Source of the DNA: Pleurocapsales cyanobacterium LEGE 06147
GTDB lineage: Bacteria; Cyanobacteriota; Cyanobacteriia; Cyanobacteriales; Xenococcaceae
Direction: 5' to 3'
Length of the DNA: 64,000 nt
Assembly (NCBI GenBank): GCA_015207585.1
Contig: JADEWQ010000003.1
Coordinates: 1-64,000 of the forward strand
In this document: piece after piece, positions 16,569 to 25,664 of the stretch
How positions within the stretch are numbered: the stretch's first letter is position 1
Layout: every line of letters starts with the position of its first letter
Translations under genes and position numbers: made by a program
Notes under the pieces: model-generated
Database searches by the model: none
Seen by the model: the letters and a program-made list of their open reading frames with translations, nothing else
What the model was told of the DNA's origin: nothing

Positions 16569-18551
16569 TTACCAAAAATAACCTTCTTCAACCGTAGTTT
16601 GACGTTTGTTAGGGTCATATTTTAGTAAATATTCTCTGGCGATCGCTTCTTGCTTTCTTAACTGCTGCACTTGGGCTTTTCCTATTTCCGTATCGGTAGA
16701 AAGTAAAATAACTTGATGGGAAGCAGTAGGAAAATATCTTTCTACCAAATTGTTACGATGAGAAGAATCTAACCTTCCTAAAGGAGTATCGATCGCTACG
16801 GGTAAGTTTCTTCCCGACACTCTCGCCAGTCCCCAAAGAAAAGCGATCGCGAGTAACTGTTTTTCTCCAGCCGAAAGCCGTTGTTTGGGTAAAGGTTGAC
16901 CGTTTGGATCGTAAAGAGAGAGACGAAAATTCTCGCTATCGATGGCAACTCTATGCACTAAATTAGATTTGTGCAGGAGATAGCGAAAACACTCGGTTAC
17001 TTCTACTTCTAACTTATTCAATTTCTTGAGGGTCAATTTTTCTTTAAATAGCTGTAGTGTTTTTTGTACCTTAGCTACCGATTGAATAATATGTTCGTCG
17101 TTTGCGCGATCGAAGGCTTTTTCGCTATATTTTTCTAATTCTTTTTTGGCGCGATCGATCTCTTTGTCAATATCATCACACCTTTTTTGTTCCATGGCAT
17201 AAGCAGTTTGACAATTTAGTAATTCTTGTTGTGCTTTTTTGACAGCATCATCCAACTTTTGATAATCTTCTGGTGATGCTGCCCTTGCTAGTTGCGTTTC
17301 TAAAGTCTCAATTTCTACTTCTAATTTTTGTAATTGTTTGATAGATTCCCGAGCAGATTTAAACTGAAACGGTAAGAGATTATTCAATAAATTAGTTAGT
17401 TGCTTCAATCCTTCTTCTTCAATACTCAGCCATGGTGCTTCCCGATCCTCAATTTCCTCATTCAAATTTTTATTTTCTTCGTTAAGAAAAAATTTAGTTT
17501 TCTCTAATTGGTGAGAATTTAAAGATAATGTAACTAGATACTCTAGGAGTCGCTCATCTCTTTCTTTGATAATAGCTAGAGCTAGTTTAGCTTGTTGACT
17601 TTTTAATTCTTTCTCTCCCTGAACTATTGCTTGTTCAAGTAACGGAGAAATTAAAGCTAAAGGCAATACTCCAGTAGCTAGATTACGTAGTTCTTGACGT
17701 TTATTTTCTGCCGCTATAGTTAAATTTTTAATTTGTTCTTCCAATTGACTGCGCTTGGCAGCAATTCGTCCTCCTTCTGAGCGAAATTTATCATATGCCT
17801 GCTCGTATTTTGCTTGAGCTTTTTCTAATTCTTTTTGTAATTTAGCTAATTTTTCTTTAATCTGTTCTTTAGTTGCTTGTTGTTGTTTAATTTTGTGTTC
17901 AATTTCCTCTAAGCTAACTAATTGAGCTTTCTTGGCTAAAGCTTTTCTTTTGCGATTGACTAAAACATCTAAATCGATGGCTAATCTTTCAGCTAACTCT
18001 AAACCTAATAAAGATTGAATCGCTTCTATTACAGTTTGAGGTGGTGTTTCTAACTCAGCTAATTCTTTTACTTGTTCTCCATCAAATAAAAACAGATTAG
18101 ATATACCCAAAGGTAATAGATTTTCTATATATTCATCCCAAGTGTTAGCTAAAGCATCATCATAATAATCGCCTTCCATAATGCTTAAACTATCTTTGCC
18201 ATCCTGAGGATATCTCGTCCAAGCCCGAATAATTTTTAATTCTTTCCATTGGTCATTAACTATATGCTCAAAAGTTAATTCGATTTGAGTTATTTCACCG
18301 GGTAAAGTTTGTTGATTAACTGACTGAGATAAAAAATCGCTATAACTTAAATTGCCGCGAGTAGAACATTGCGCTCTTTGTCCGTATAACGTCAAGCGAA
18401 TTGCGTCCATTAAGGTGGTTTTTCCCCCACCATTCATGCCACCAAAGAGAATGATCGGACTAGCACTGCCATTATTTTCTGGTCGTAAATTAATGATATG
18501 GCGATCGGCATAAGCCCCAAAGTTTTGTAATACTAATTCTGTAAAAATCAT
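16569..18551 (-). CDS. dndD: DNA sulfur modification ATPase DndD
   Basis: DndD is an SMC/Rad50-like ATPase thought to help the DndC-E complex act on DNA when sulfur is placed in the backbone. The N-terminal Walker A is GGMNGGGKTT (37-46). There is a long coiled coil (~190-530), and the C-terminal signature LSAGEKQLLAIAF and Walker B VAIDTPLGRLDSSH complete the split ATPase head. FLFDGEQVKEL is the usual DndD family landmark, and 660 residues is the family length. It is separated from dndC by ~790 bp holding two opposite-strand small genes, so it may have its own promoter near 18552-18673. Confidence 0.88.
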   Translation of the reverse strand: MIFTELVLQNFGAYADRHIINLRPENNGSASPIILFGGMNGGGKTTLMDAIRLTLYGQRAQCSTRGNLSYSDFLSQSVNQQTLPGEITQIELTFEHIVNDQWKELKIIRAWTRYPQDGKDSLSIMEGDYYDDALANTWDEYIENLLPLGISNLFLFDGEQVKELAELETPPQTVIEAIQSLLGLELAERLAIDLDVLVNRKRKALAKKAQLVSLEEIEHKIKQQQATKEQIKEKLAKLQKELEKAQAKYEQAYDKFRSEGGRIAAKRSQLEEQIKNLTIAAENKRQELRNLATGVLPLALISPLLEQAIVQGEKELKSQQAKLALAIIKERDERLLEYLVTLSLNSHQLEKTKFFLNEENKNLNEEIEDREAPWLSIEEEGLKQLTNLLNNLLPFQFKSARESIKQLQKLEVEIETLETQLARAASPEDYQKLDDAVKKAQQELLNCQTAYAMEQKRCDDIDKEIDRAKKELEKYSEKAFDRANDEHIIQSVAKVQKTLQLFKEKLTLKKLNKLEVEVTECFRYLLHKSNLVHRVAIDSENFRLSLYDPNGQPLPKQRLSAGEKQLLAIAFLWGLARVSGRNLPVAIDTPLGRLDSSHRNNLVERYFPTASHQVILLSTDTEIGKAQVQQLRKQEAIAREYLLKYDPNKRQTTVEEGYFW

Positions 18552-18673
18552 TTTTTATTAATTAATTTACTCGAAAAGAAATTATCATAAAAATAATACT
18601 TTGTAAACTTAAGTTTCATCAAAATAAAATAAATTTGCTACTAACTATACATTAGTAGCTATATCTTTGATTT

Positions 18674-19019
18674 ATGGCAAAATTATCGGAAGAAAAAATT
18701 ATAAAAATTTTAAACTTACAGAGACAACTGTTAGAAAGAATTGATGAAGCAACTGGAACTGAGTTTAACTTATTTGAACAGTTTGGCGAGACGGAACAAA
18801 CTATTCCCGAATTAGATGAGCTTCAGAACATCAGACAAAGAGCCGATGCTTGCTACTCGCGTCTCTATGTAATTATAAAAAGAATTTATGAATCTCAACC
18901 TATAGCATAAGCGTGCTAATCTAGAATTACTAGAGCAAACCATAGAACAAGCTGAAGCAGTTTCAGAAGTAACCACAGCAAGTATCCGAGCAATCAAAAG
19001 AAATTGGGATCTACCATGA
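18674..19019 (+). pseudogene. Small helical protein gene split by a frameshift
   Basis: The first frame encodes 78 residues (MAKLSEEKIIKILNLQRQLL to YESQPIA) and stops at 18910. The next frame resumes at once and codes for NLELLEQTIEQAEAVSEV through IKRNWDLP to a stop at 19017-19019, which overlaps the ATG of the following gene in an ATGA arrangement. The tail has coding character and fits a single ~115-residue helical protein broken by a one-base indel between about 18906 and 18910. I do not know the family. It lies on the strand opposite to the dnd genes. Alternatives are a sequencing error or programmed frameshifting. Confidence 0.6.
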
Positions 19020-19225
19020 GTAACCACCCTAAAATCCCCGATGCAGAAACAAGAGCGCGTTCTGTTGCTAAGTTACGCGATTTGGTCAAACGTTGGGATG
19101 CTCTCATTTTAGATTTAGATGAATTAAACGCAAGGTTAGAAGCCGATATACGCAATAGTCCTCTAACAGCTTATCGTTTAGGGAAAGCAAAACGAGCGAG
19201 CGCTCAAGATAAAGAATTAAGTTGA
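19016..19225 (+). CDS. Small protein of 69 residues, unknown function, paired with the split gene
   Basis: I do not recognise this family. From the ATG at 19016 the product is 69 residues, hydrophilic and probably all-helical (ARSVAKLRDLVKRWDALILD), with no membrane segment. The ATG overlaps the end of the frame-restored upstream gene by 4 nt (ATGA), the arrangement of a coupled two-gene unit. The unit lies between dndC and dndD but on the other strand; a link with the defence genes is only positional. Confidence 0.55.
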   Translation: MSNHPKIPDAETRARSVAKLRDLVKRWDALILDLDELNARLEADIRNSPLTAYRLGKAKRASAQDKELS

Positions 19226-19336
19226 TAACATTAAAATTATCAGATTACATACATCTGAGTTAAATTTGCTCTCGTTGCCTAGTTTATTTAACTCGCTTAG
19301 GTAAGTTTTGTTCGTACAGACATAATTCTGATATCT

Positions 19337-20914
19337 TCAATCCTTTCCATTAGTTGGAAACTTTAAACTTGCCCAAGTTAACTCTTTAATTTTTTCTACA
19401 TTTCCTTCACCAGCAGCGGTTTTTAGATCTCGTTTTTTATGGGCATTTTCAATCGCTTCTTCCTGAGAACGAGAACTGGTTTCAAAGCATTTTTCCAAGC
19501 TATCATAAATACCCAAACGTCGCGATTTGGTATAATACTGCCGTTCTGTATCTAATAGTTTTGCCATTAATTCTAGGTGCATCCCATCGTCGTCACAGAT
19601 TTCTTCTAAGACATGCCATTCATCGCTACCTAATAATTTATTCTCTGCACCGATACGGACATCGTGAAAAGATTCGCCAGTCACTTCTTTATAAATACGG
19701 GGTAAACTATCATCAAACTCGTGTTTTTCTTCGAGCCAAATACGCCTAATTTCGCTTAATTCTTCAGGACTAATTAAGGTAATATCTTTAAATTCTTCGG
19801 GGGCATTTTGACGCACTTGCACTTGTGCTTCTAAAACTCGTTTTAACCAATGTTCTCGCCATTTTTTAGTATAAGGTCCTGGTATGGGATGAACAGATGT
19901 TTTTCCTTTCTCGTTGCGCTCAAAAAGTTGAACATTACCATGAATGCGGCGAAAATCTCTTCTATGATGATCTTTATGGACATCTAAATCATTACGTATA
20001 TTTAGTAAAGGTTGCATCCATTCTTTTTCTTCATCATTTTGAATCATTGCCTCCATAGATTTGTCCTGATTAACCATCGTGCAAACCCAGCAACCGAAAC
20101 GAGAATCGCCGCAACTAGGAGTAGATGTATCGACAACGAGAGGACATTCATTATCTGCCGTTGCACCTCGATACATAGCGAATAATTCTTTGTTACTCTT
20201 TTTCCATGGATTATTCCATTGCATTAAATAAAGCCAAACTTCATCATCTCGCCAATCTTGAATAGGACTGTAGATTAATGCACTAGGTAAAGTACTGCTA
20301 TAACGAAGAGAGTTATGAATATCTAAATTCGAGTTTAATCTGTCGCTAACTTTGCTCAATTCATATTTAGCCATGGTTGTGGCTCGATTTGCACTCTCAG
20401 CTTTACGAGTACCCAAAACAAGAATTACTTCCCCACTAACTCTAATTACGTTACGAATAAAGTGATTAGTTGGATAAATTTTTAGCCTTTCAGTACACCA
20501 ACGAAATCCATGACGGGGGGCTGGATATCCTTTACCAATTAAATTTACCCAAAAGGTGTCTTTTGTATCAGGATTAAGCAGATGAGGCTCTACAGGTATT
20601 TTCTGCTCTTGAGCCGCAATTCTCATCTTTTCTAAAGATTGTTTGACCCAAGATGACACAATAGGATTTTCTACAAATGTATCTGTTGTGATCACATAAA
20701 CAGTTTTAGTACGTTGTTCTAGAGGCAAAGCTGCAAGAGCATGCCAAACAAGCTGTAGTACAGTTGTAGAGTCTTTTCCACCCGAATAACCTACAATCCA
20801 AGGGATGGAATCCAAACAATAAAATTTTTGAATTTCTTCAGTTATATTTTTGATATCTTTTACTAATTCAGGAACAGTACGTGATAAAGATATAGAAGTT
20901 TGTTCTTGCGTCAT
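19337..20914 (-). CDS. dndC: DNA phosphorothioation sulfurtransferase DndC
   Basis: DndC is a PP-loop ATP pyrophosphatase/sulfurtransferase related to PAPS reductase. It activates DNA and passes sulfur into the phosphate backbone. The PP-loop is GYSGGKDSTT (42-51). Cysteines for an Fe-S cluster appear in FRWCTERLK and SCGDSRFGCWVC. The 525-residue length and the GTRKAESANRA segment are characteristic. It follows the 135-residue dnd-associated gene by 78 nt in a minus-strand series that starts with the helicase at 25534. The cysteine desulfurase DndA that loads it is not in the window and is probably supplied by a chromosomal IscS/SufS. Confidence 0.92.
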   Translation of the reverse strand: MTQEQTSISLSRTVPELVKDIKNITEEIQKFYCLDSIPWIVGYSGGKDSTTVLQLVWHALAALPLEQRTKTVYVITTDTFVENPIVSSWVKQSLEKMRIAAQEQKIPVEPHLLNPDTKDTFWVNLIGKGYPAPRHGFRWCTERLKIYPTNHFIRNVIRVSGEVILVLGTRKAESANRATTMAKYELSKVSDRLNSNLDIHNSLRYSSTLPSALIYSPIQDWRDDEVWLYLMQWNNPWKKSNKELFAMYRGATADNECPLVVDTSTPSCGDSRFGCWVCTMVNQDKSMEAMIQNDEEKEWMQPLLNIRNDLDVHKDHHRRDFRRIHGNVQLFERNEKGKTSVHPIPGPYTKKWREHWLKRVLEAQVQVRQNAPEEFKDITLISPEELSEIRRIWLEEKHEFDDSLPRIYKEVTGESFHDVRIGAENKLLGSDEWHVLEEICDDDGMHLELMAKLLDTERQYYTKSRRLGIYDSLEKCFETSSRSQEEAIENAHKKRDLKTAAGEGNVEKIKELTWASLKFPTNGKD

Positions 20915-20992
20915 TTTAAATTAATCATTTTATTAACACTAGCCATGTTTTAAAATAGGCAGAAAAATATATTTAATTGTCTAGTTAATTAG

Positions 20993-21400
20993 CTATTCAA
21001 AACTAATAATTTTACGAATGTCATCTTGTATTTGAGTACTAACTTTGCCTTCCCAGCGTTGCTTTAATGACATAAGTCCAGCTTCAGCATATCGAGTCAA
21101 TATTTCTAATACTTCTCGCTCATCTGTAGGTTGTGGCTGATTATTAAGCTTACATATAGCATATATTCCTGCTTCTAGTGCTAGACGAACTTTGTCATCT
21201 ACTACTTCCATAAACGCTATGTCTTGACGCTTACTCGAAAGAATAGAGCTAACATCCAAATTATTTTTTATAGCATAAGCAGCAGCAAACATGTAGCCAT
21301 CTATCATATGCTCAAATACACCATTATTTTTAAGTAATTTGAGATAGCCATTAGCCTCGACATTTGAACTTATTACTGCTCTTGGGTTTATACGCTTCAT
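20993..21400 (-). CDS. Dnd-system-associated small protein (dnd_assoc_4-like)
   Basis: This 135-residue soluble protein has the landmarks VFEHMIDGYMFAAAYAIKNN and GIYAICKLNN. They resemble the family catalogued as dnd system-associated protein 4 (TIGR04062), an assignment made from memory of the pattern. It is not DndE, which is a different fold of similar size. It overlaps the stop of the upstream SMC-like gene by 4 nt, so the two are made together, and dndC follows. Its biochemical role is unknown; partner or regulator of the coiled-coil ATPase is a reasonable guess. Confidence 0.6.
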   Translation of the reverse strand: MKRINPRAVISSNVEANGYLKLLKNNGVFEHMIDGYMFAAAYAIKNNLDVSSILSSKRQDIAFMEVVDDKVRLALEAGIYAICKLNNQPQPTDEREVLEILTRYAEAGLMSLKQRWEGKVSTQIQDDIRKIISFE

Positions 21401-23238
21401 TCCTCAACCTCAACAACAGAAGCATCTTCACTTCCTTCTAGTCGTTTAATACGATGAATTTGAGCGACATGAGGTCGTAAATCTTGCAGAAGATAATCAG
21501 GCAAATCCCTGTCTGTTGCTAAGACTAACACTTGGGAGGGAATTTGAGGAAGAGAATTAACGATATTTTTCTGATGAGTGGTATCCAGGTGACCGAATGG
21601 AGTATCCATCATCAAAGGTGCAGCCTTACCAGAAGCTAAGTTTAGACTAGCAATAAAAGCAAAAGCAAGGGCTTCTTTCTCTCCGGCACTGATATTCTCT
21701 GGACTAAGAATATCATCATTTACATTTTTAATACCTAAAGTATAGTCTTGCTTTACTTGTACTCCAATATATTCATCTGGCTTATTAGTAACTCGACGAT
21801 GAATTTCAGAGGTATATTGTTCAATTTTTTGCCGACAATTATCTATATACCAATCTATCAATTCATCAGCAGCTTGTTTAAGACCATCAGCCATTGTTAA
21901 TTGTTTATTTAGAGTAGCAGTTAATTGATCCTGACTAGCTAACTGTTCTCGTTGACGTTTGAGTTGGTTTTCTTGTTGCTGTAAACTTTCTATTTCTTTT
22001 TCTATACGTTGAATTCGAGTTTTTTGATTACGAATATTTTCTTTTAGTTTTCCTATTTTTTCCCAAATTTCTTTTGCTTCTTGTCGATCAAATCCTTCTG
22101 TTTCTTTTTGTTTGCGATTTATTACCTGCTGAACTTCTTCAATATCTTCTATAAGGCGGTCGCGCTGCAATAGTAATTTATCTAAATCAGGAGTCTGATA
22201 ACGAGATAGTTCTTTTAAATCAGTGTATATATCCTGTAGTTCTATTGCCTCTTTAGAAATTTGTTCTACTTGTTCTAAACTTTCTATTTGTTGCTGAATA
22301 TAAAGATAAGCATTGTTATCTAAACAGCGTCCACATACACAGATATTATTGTTTATTAACTCTTTTAATAAATTGACACTAACAGAAATTCTAGTCTTAC
22401 TTACTGTTTTGCTCTGTATGTCGTCAGCTACTTCTCTAACTAACTCTGACAGCATATAAATAGGGGCTTCTGTTAAAACTTGCTTTATTTCTGTGTCTAA
22501 ACTCTTAAATTGGTTTTCCCAGTCAGTTTTTTTTCTTTGTTCTACTTCAATTTCTTTTAGTTTATTGTTTAAATCCTCAATTTGAGTTGCTCGTAACTCT
22601 GTATCTTCAAGAAACTTTTTCTCTTGTTGTAATTCTTCTCTGAATTTTTGTAATTGTCCCTTTTTGGTATAAATCTCTTGTTTGAGAGTCGTTAATTCTG
22701 CTGTTACTGCTTGTAATTCTTTTTTATTTTTCGCTGCGTCCTTAATTTTTTTCTCAAACTTTTTTAATGTTCCCTCAGCATCATCTCGCAAGTTTCTAAT
22801 TTCTGGAACGCCAAGGGTTCTCTCAATTGCCTTACGAGTTTCATCTGTATGAGTTAATTTTGCGTACTCTTCTATCTTTTTTCCATCAAAAAAGAAAAAC
22901 TCTCGACAAGCACGAGGTATAATCGATTCTATTCGTTCTTGGACATCTGGTTGGGATATTCCATCTTGCTCAAAAGTAGCGGTTAGTCTAACTGATAATT
23001 CTAATTCAGGATTACATTTTAGATTGACTCGATTAAAGTATTCAGCTATTTTCTCAAGAGGAACTGCATCACTTCCATATAAACACCACAAAATACCTTC
23101 TTGTATAGAAGTTTTCCCTGCCCCGTTCTGACCGTAAAAGACAAAAATATTTTTATCTGTATTTAGGTTTAATTCTATTTCTTGAGCTAAATAACATTTC
23201 CAATTTTGGAAATAAATTTTTTGCAAATATATTGTCAT
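21397..23238 (-). CDS. Second SMC/Rad50-like ATPase of the Dnd island, with CxCxxC insert
   Basis: A DndD-like but distinct ATPase of 613 residues. Walker A is FYGQNGAGKTS (34-44). There is a coiled coil to about 290, then a NNNICVCGRCLDNN segment, then a returning coiled coil. The head is completed by the signature ISAGEKEALAFAF and Walker B LMMDTPFGHLDTTH. The CVCGRC at the midpoint of the coil looks like a metal-binding hook of the Rad50 zinc-hook kind, which pairs two molecules, though it is longer than the classical CxxC. The FFFDGKKIEEYAK landmark is shared with DndD. It overlaps the dnd_assoc_4-like gene by 4 nt and follows the 52-residue gene by 16 nt. Confidence 0.8.
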   Translation of the reverse strand: MTIYLQKIYFQNWKCYLAQEIELNLNTDKNIFVFYGQNGAGKTSIQEGILWCLYGSDAVPLEKIAEYFNRVNLKCNPELELSVRLTATFEQDGISQPDVQERIESIIPRACREFFFFDGKKIEEYAKLTHTDETRKAIERTLGVPEIRNLRDDAEGTLKKFEKKIKDAAKNKKELQAVTAELTTLKQEIYTKKGQLQKFREELQQEKKFLEDTELRATQIEDLNNKLKEIEVEQRKKTDWENQFKSLDTEIKQVLTEAPIYMLSELVREVADDIQSKTVSKTRISVSVNLLKELINNNICVCGRCLDNNAYLYIQQQIESLEQVEQISKEAIELQDIYTDLKELSRYQTPDLDKLLLQRDRLIEDIEEVQQVINRKQKETEGFDRQEAKEIWEKIGKLKENIRNQKTRIQRIEKEIESLQQQENQLKRQREQLASQDQLTATLNKQLTMADGLKQAADELIDWYIDNCRQKIEQYTSEIHRRVTNKPDEYIGVQVKQDYTLGIKNVNDDILSPENISAGEKEALAFAFIASLNLASGKAAPLMMDTPFGHLDTTHQKNIVNSLPQIPSQVLVLATDRDLPDYLLQDLRPHVAQIHRIKRLEGSEDASVVEVEE

Positions 23239-23254
23239 TTATTATCGAAATATA

Positions 23255-23413
23255 TTAATTAGAATATTTAATAATTATTTCTTCTAGTTTAGTCATTAAT
23301 CTTCGGCGGTCGTCTTTATAAACGAGCTTATTCTTTTCCATTTGTATCGCTTCTTTCAATAAATCCACAGGAATTGCATATTTATCTGCTAGTTCTTGTA
23401 ATTTTTTCTCCAT
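23255..23413 (-). CDS. 52-residue DNA-modification-system-associated small protein
   Basis: The frame encodes 52 residues starting MEKKLQELADKYAIPVDLLK and ending LMTKLEEIIIKYSN. Two helices joined by an AIPVDLL turn are likely, with a basic middle (KDDRRR). I recall a family of short proteins of this type annotated as DNA modification system-associated; the match is from memory. Placement between the helicase (21 nt upstream) and the SMC-like ATPase (16 nt downstream) and clean coding character support a real gene. It may be a small adaptor. Confidence 0.62.
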   Translation of the reverse strand: MEKKLQELADKYAIPVDLLKEAIQMEKNKLVYKDDRRRLMTKLEEIIIKYSN

Positions 23414-23434
23414 TAGTTATCAAGCCAAATTTAA

Positions 23435-25534
23435 CTAAAGTAAATCTGAATAAGTAATCCCGTAATAAGATAATTCTTCTACTAGCTTAGTAATCACAAA
23501 AGTTCGATTACTAGCAGTACGAGCAAAATGAACCACTCTGCTAACCTCCGATGTAATCAATTTTACATGTTCGTCCCCTAAAGGTGGAACTACTAACACA
23601 TCAATTAGTTTCGCGATCGCTTTATTAGGTGCAGCCCTTAAAATTCTGCCCCGCCGTTGAATAAATTGCCGTTGTGAAGTATCGCTGGCTAAAATAATTG
23701 CCTGACTGGTTTCTGGTACATCTACCCCTTCATCCAAACATTTGACCGCAACTAACGCATCCAAATGACCGCGAGAAAATTGAGAGAGAATTTTTTGGCG
23801 TTCTTTGTCTTGAGAAGAATAACGGGCGACTCTTATTCCTTTTTGTGCTAATTTCCGACATACTGTAGTAGCTTGGTCGAGATCGGCACAGTAAATCATT
23901 GCTTTTTGAAGTGGATGGTCATCAAGAATGCGATCGAGAATAGTTAATTTACTACTGGCAGATTTAATAATTTTCGCCCTTTGAATTAAAAGATGTTTAG
24001 CTTTTGCTTGCGCCCTTTCAGCTTCACTATTAAGCAAACGATTGATTTTACTGGTTAGTGCTTTAAAAGTTTCATGTTCCGAGTCATCTAACGAAGTAAC
24101 ATAAACTTGATATTCATACTCGCAAAGAATACCAGCCGCGATCGCCTGTTCTAAACTAAATTCGTAAACGATATCGCCAAAATAATCTAAAACAACCTCA
24201 GTTCCTTCTTCGTCATGAGGACGAATAGGCGTAGCAGATAAACCTAATCGATAAGTAAAATCATCTCTAAGTATGCGTCGAAAAGATCCAGCCCCTGTTG
24301 CATGAACTTCATCAGCAATAAGTAAAGATTGTTCGGGTAAACCGCCAGCATCGACAATAAGATCGGCGATATGAGATTTAGATAATTCGCTATAGCTACC
24401 CACAACAATAACTGGTAGTCGTTCGCGAGATAATTGTTGGTTATTAATTAAACGTAGTTTTCTAAATAGTCTCGATCGCCATATTTCTGATTTTCCAGTA
24501 GCAACTAAAGGATACTGAAAAGTAGTTCGTCCTTCTAGTTCGTTAACCCATTGCTGAACTAATTCTTTAGTAGGTACGCTAATAACAATCAGATCTAAAT
24601 CGTCAAAACTAGCCGCACAAGCTAACGCCGTAATAGTTTTACCAGCCCCAGTAGCCATAGCTAAAATTCCTTTATAATTGGCTGTTGTAAAAGCTTCTAG
24701 GGCATTAACTTGGAGAGGTCTTAATTCTACTTTGAGCCAATTTTTGTATTTTAGCGTTGTTGTCAGAGAAGATTGTTGACCTACGTTGTAATTACTTTTT
24801 TCTTCCTTGACTGACCAATATTTTTTCTTTAGTTTATATTCTGGTTCTGTACTAGGAGGTTTATCTGGTTTCAGTCTAAGAAGCGATCGCGCTGCTGCTT
24901 CTGGAAACCCCATCACCTCAACTTTAGATGTCTGGTTATTCCATAATCTCTCAAAATTCTCGGTTTTTCGCAATGCCCTTTTCTGTTCTTCTGTTTTCCA
25001 AGAACAAAAGACATCAATACATTCAAAATTATCAATTAATGCCGATGAACTCTCATTCGCCGAACCAGTAAAAGTTACTTTATTAGCTTCTCGGTCGATA
25101 AAAATTCCCAACTTTTCATGATAAATACCTTGTTTGTGAATGTTTTTAGGTACTGCTAACTTAATCTCCAATATTTTCTGACTTAGTAACCAAGCCAAAC
25201 AAGCTAGTCTATCTTTGGCAACTTCCTCAAATTCTCGGTCTAATTCTTGCAAAATAACTTCAGTAATAACTTCTTCTCTCTGTTTCAATCCTGTGGCGAT
25301 CGCCTCTATATCTTCCGACGATAAACAAGGAGAAGCAACCAATCTCATTGTTCCACCAGCCCTAATCAAAGCAGTAAGTCCCTTAGAAACAGCTATCATC
25401 GAAGTACTAGAAAAGAAACCTACTGCCCGACTATATACGGTTGCTTGTTCCAAACAAGGAATATAAAAATCCTCAATTAAATCACAGCGATCGCTTCGGT
25501 ATTCATCCCTAATTGCCAATTCTTGTAAACTCAA
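23435..25534 (-). CDS. PLD-nuclease/SF2 helicase, probable restriction enzyme of the Dnd system
   Basis: The 699-residue protein fuses an N-terminal phospholipase-D-type nuclease domain with a superfamily 2 helicase. The PLD motif is YHEKLGIFID followed by FTGSANESSSAL (HxK...GSxN, ~135-165). The helicase has Walker A ATGAGKT (~293-299), the DEVH box (LLIADEVHATG), motif III LSATPIRP and motif VI FIQRRGRILRA. This architecture matches what I recall as the DNA phosphorothioation system restriction enzyme family (TIGR04095). It is the first gene of the minus-strand dnd series. It should attack DNA lacking the sulfur mark; that is inference from the family. Confidence 0.82.
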   Translation of the reverse strand: MSLQELAIRDEYRSDRCDLIEDFYIPCLEQATVYSRAVGFFSSTSMIAVSKGLTALIRAGGTMRLVASPCLSSEDIEAIATGLKQREEVITEVILQELDREFEEVAKDRLACLAWLLSQKILEIKLAVPKNIHKQGIYHEKLGIFIDREANKVTFTGSANESSSALIDNFECIDVFCSWKTEEQKRALRKTENFERLWNNQTSKVEVMGFPEAAARSLLRLKPDKPPSTEPEYKLKKKYWSVKEEKSNYNVGQQSSLTTTLKYKNWLKVELRPLQVNALEAFTTANYKGILAMATGAGKTITALACAASFDDLDLIVISVPTKELVQQWVNELEGRTTFQYPLVATGKSEIWRSRLFRKLRLINNQQLSRERLPVIVVGSYSELSKSHIADLIVDAGGLPEQSLLIADEVHATGAGSFRRILRDDFTYRLGLSATPIRPHDEEGTEVVLDYFGDIVYEFSLEQAIAAGILCEYEYQVYVTSLDDSEHETFKALTSKINRLLNSEAERAQAKAKHLLIQRAKIIKSASSKLTILDRILDDHPLQKAMIYCADLDQATTVCRKLAQKGIRVARYSSQDKERQKILSQFSRGHLDALVAVKCLDEGVDVPETSQAIILASDTSQRQFIQRRGRILRAAPNKAIAKLIDVLVVPPLGDEHVKLITSEVSRVVHFARTASNRTFVITKLVEELSYYGITYSDLL

Positions 25535-25664
25535 TCTCGCTTCCCTTTCAGCTTGTTATTATTTTAGTTTTCCCAAAATAAAACAAAAATACTGATACTG
25601 TAGAGCGATCGCCTTTATTTAAACTTAGATTACGATCGAATAAACTTTGATGGCGCGATCGATT

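Noticed and set aside
20993-21400. The 135-residue gene as dndE
   Set aside because: The size fits, but the sequence lacks the basic N-terminal helix pattern of DndE as I know it and better resembles the dnd_assoc_4 type.
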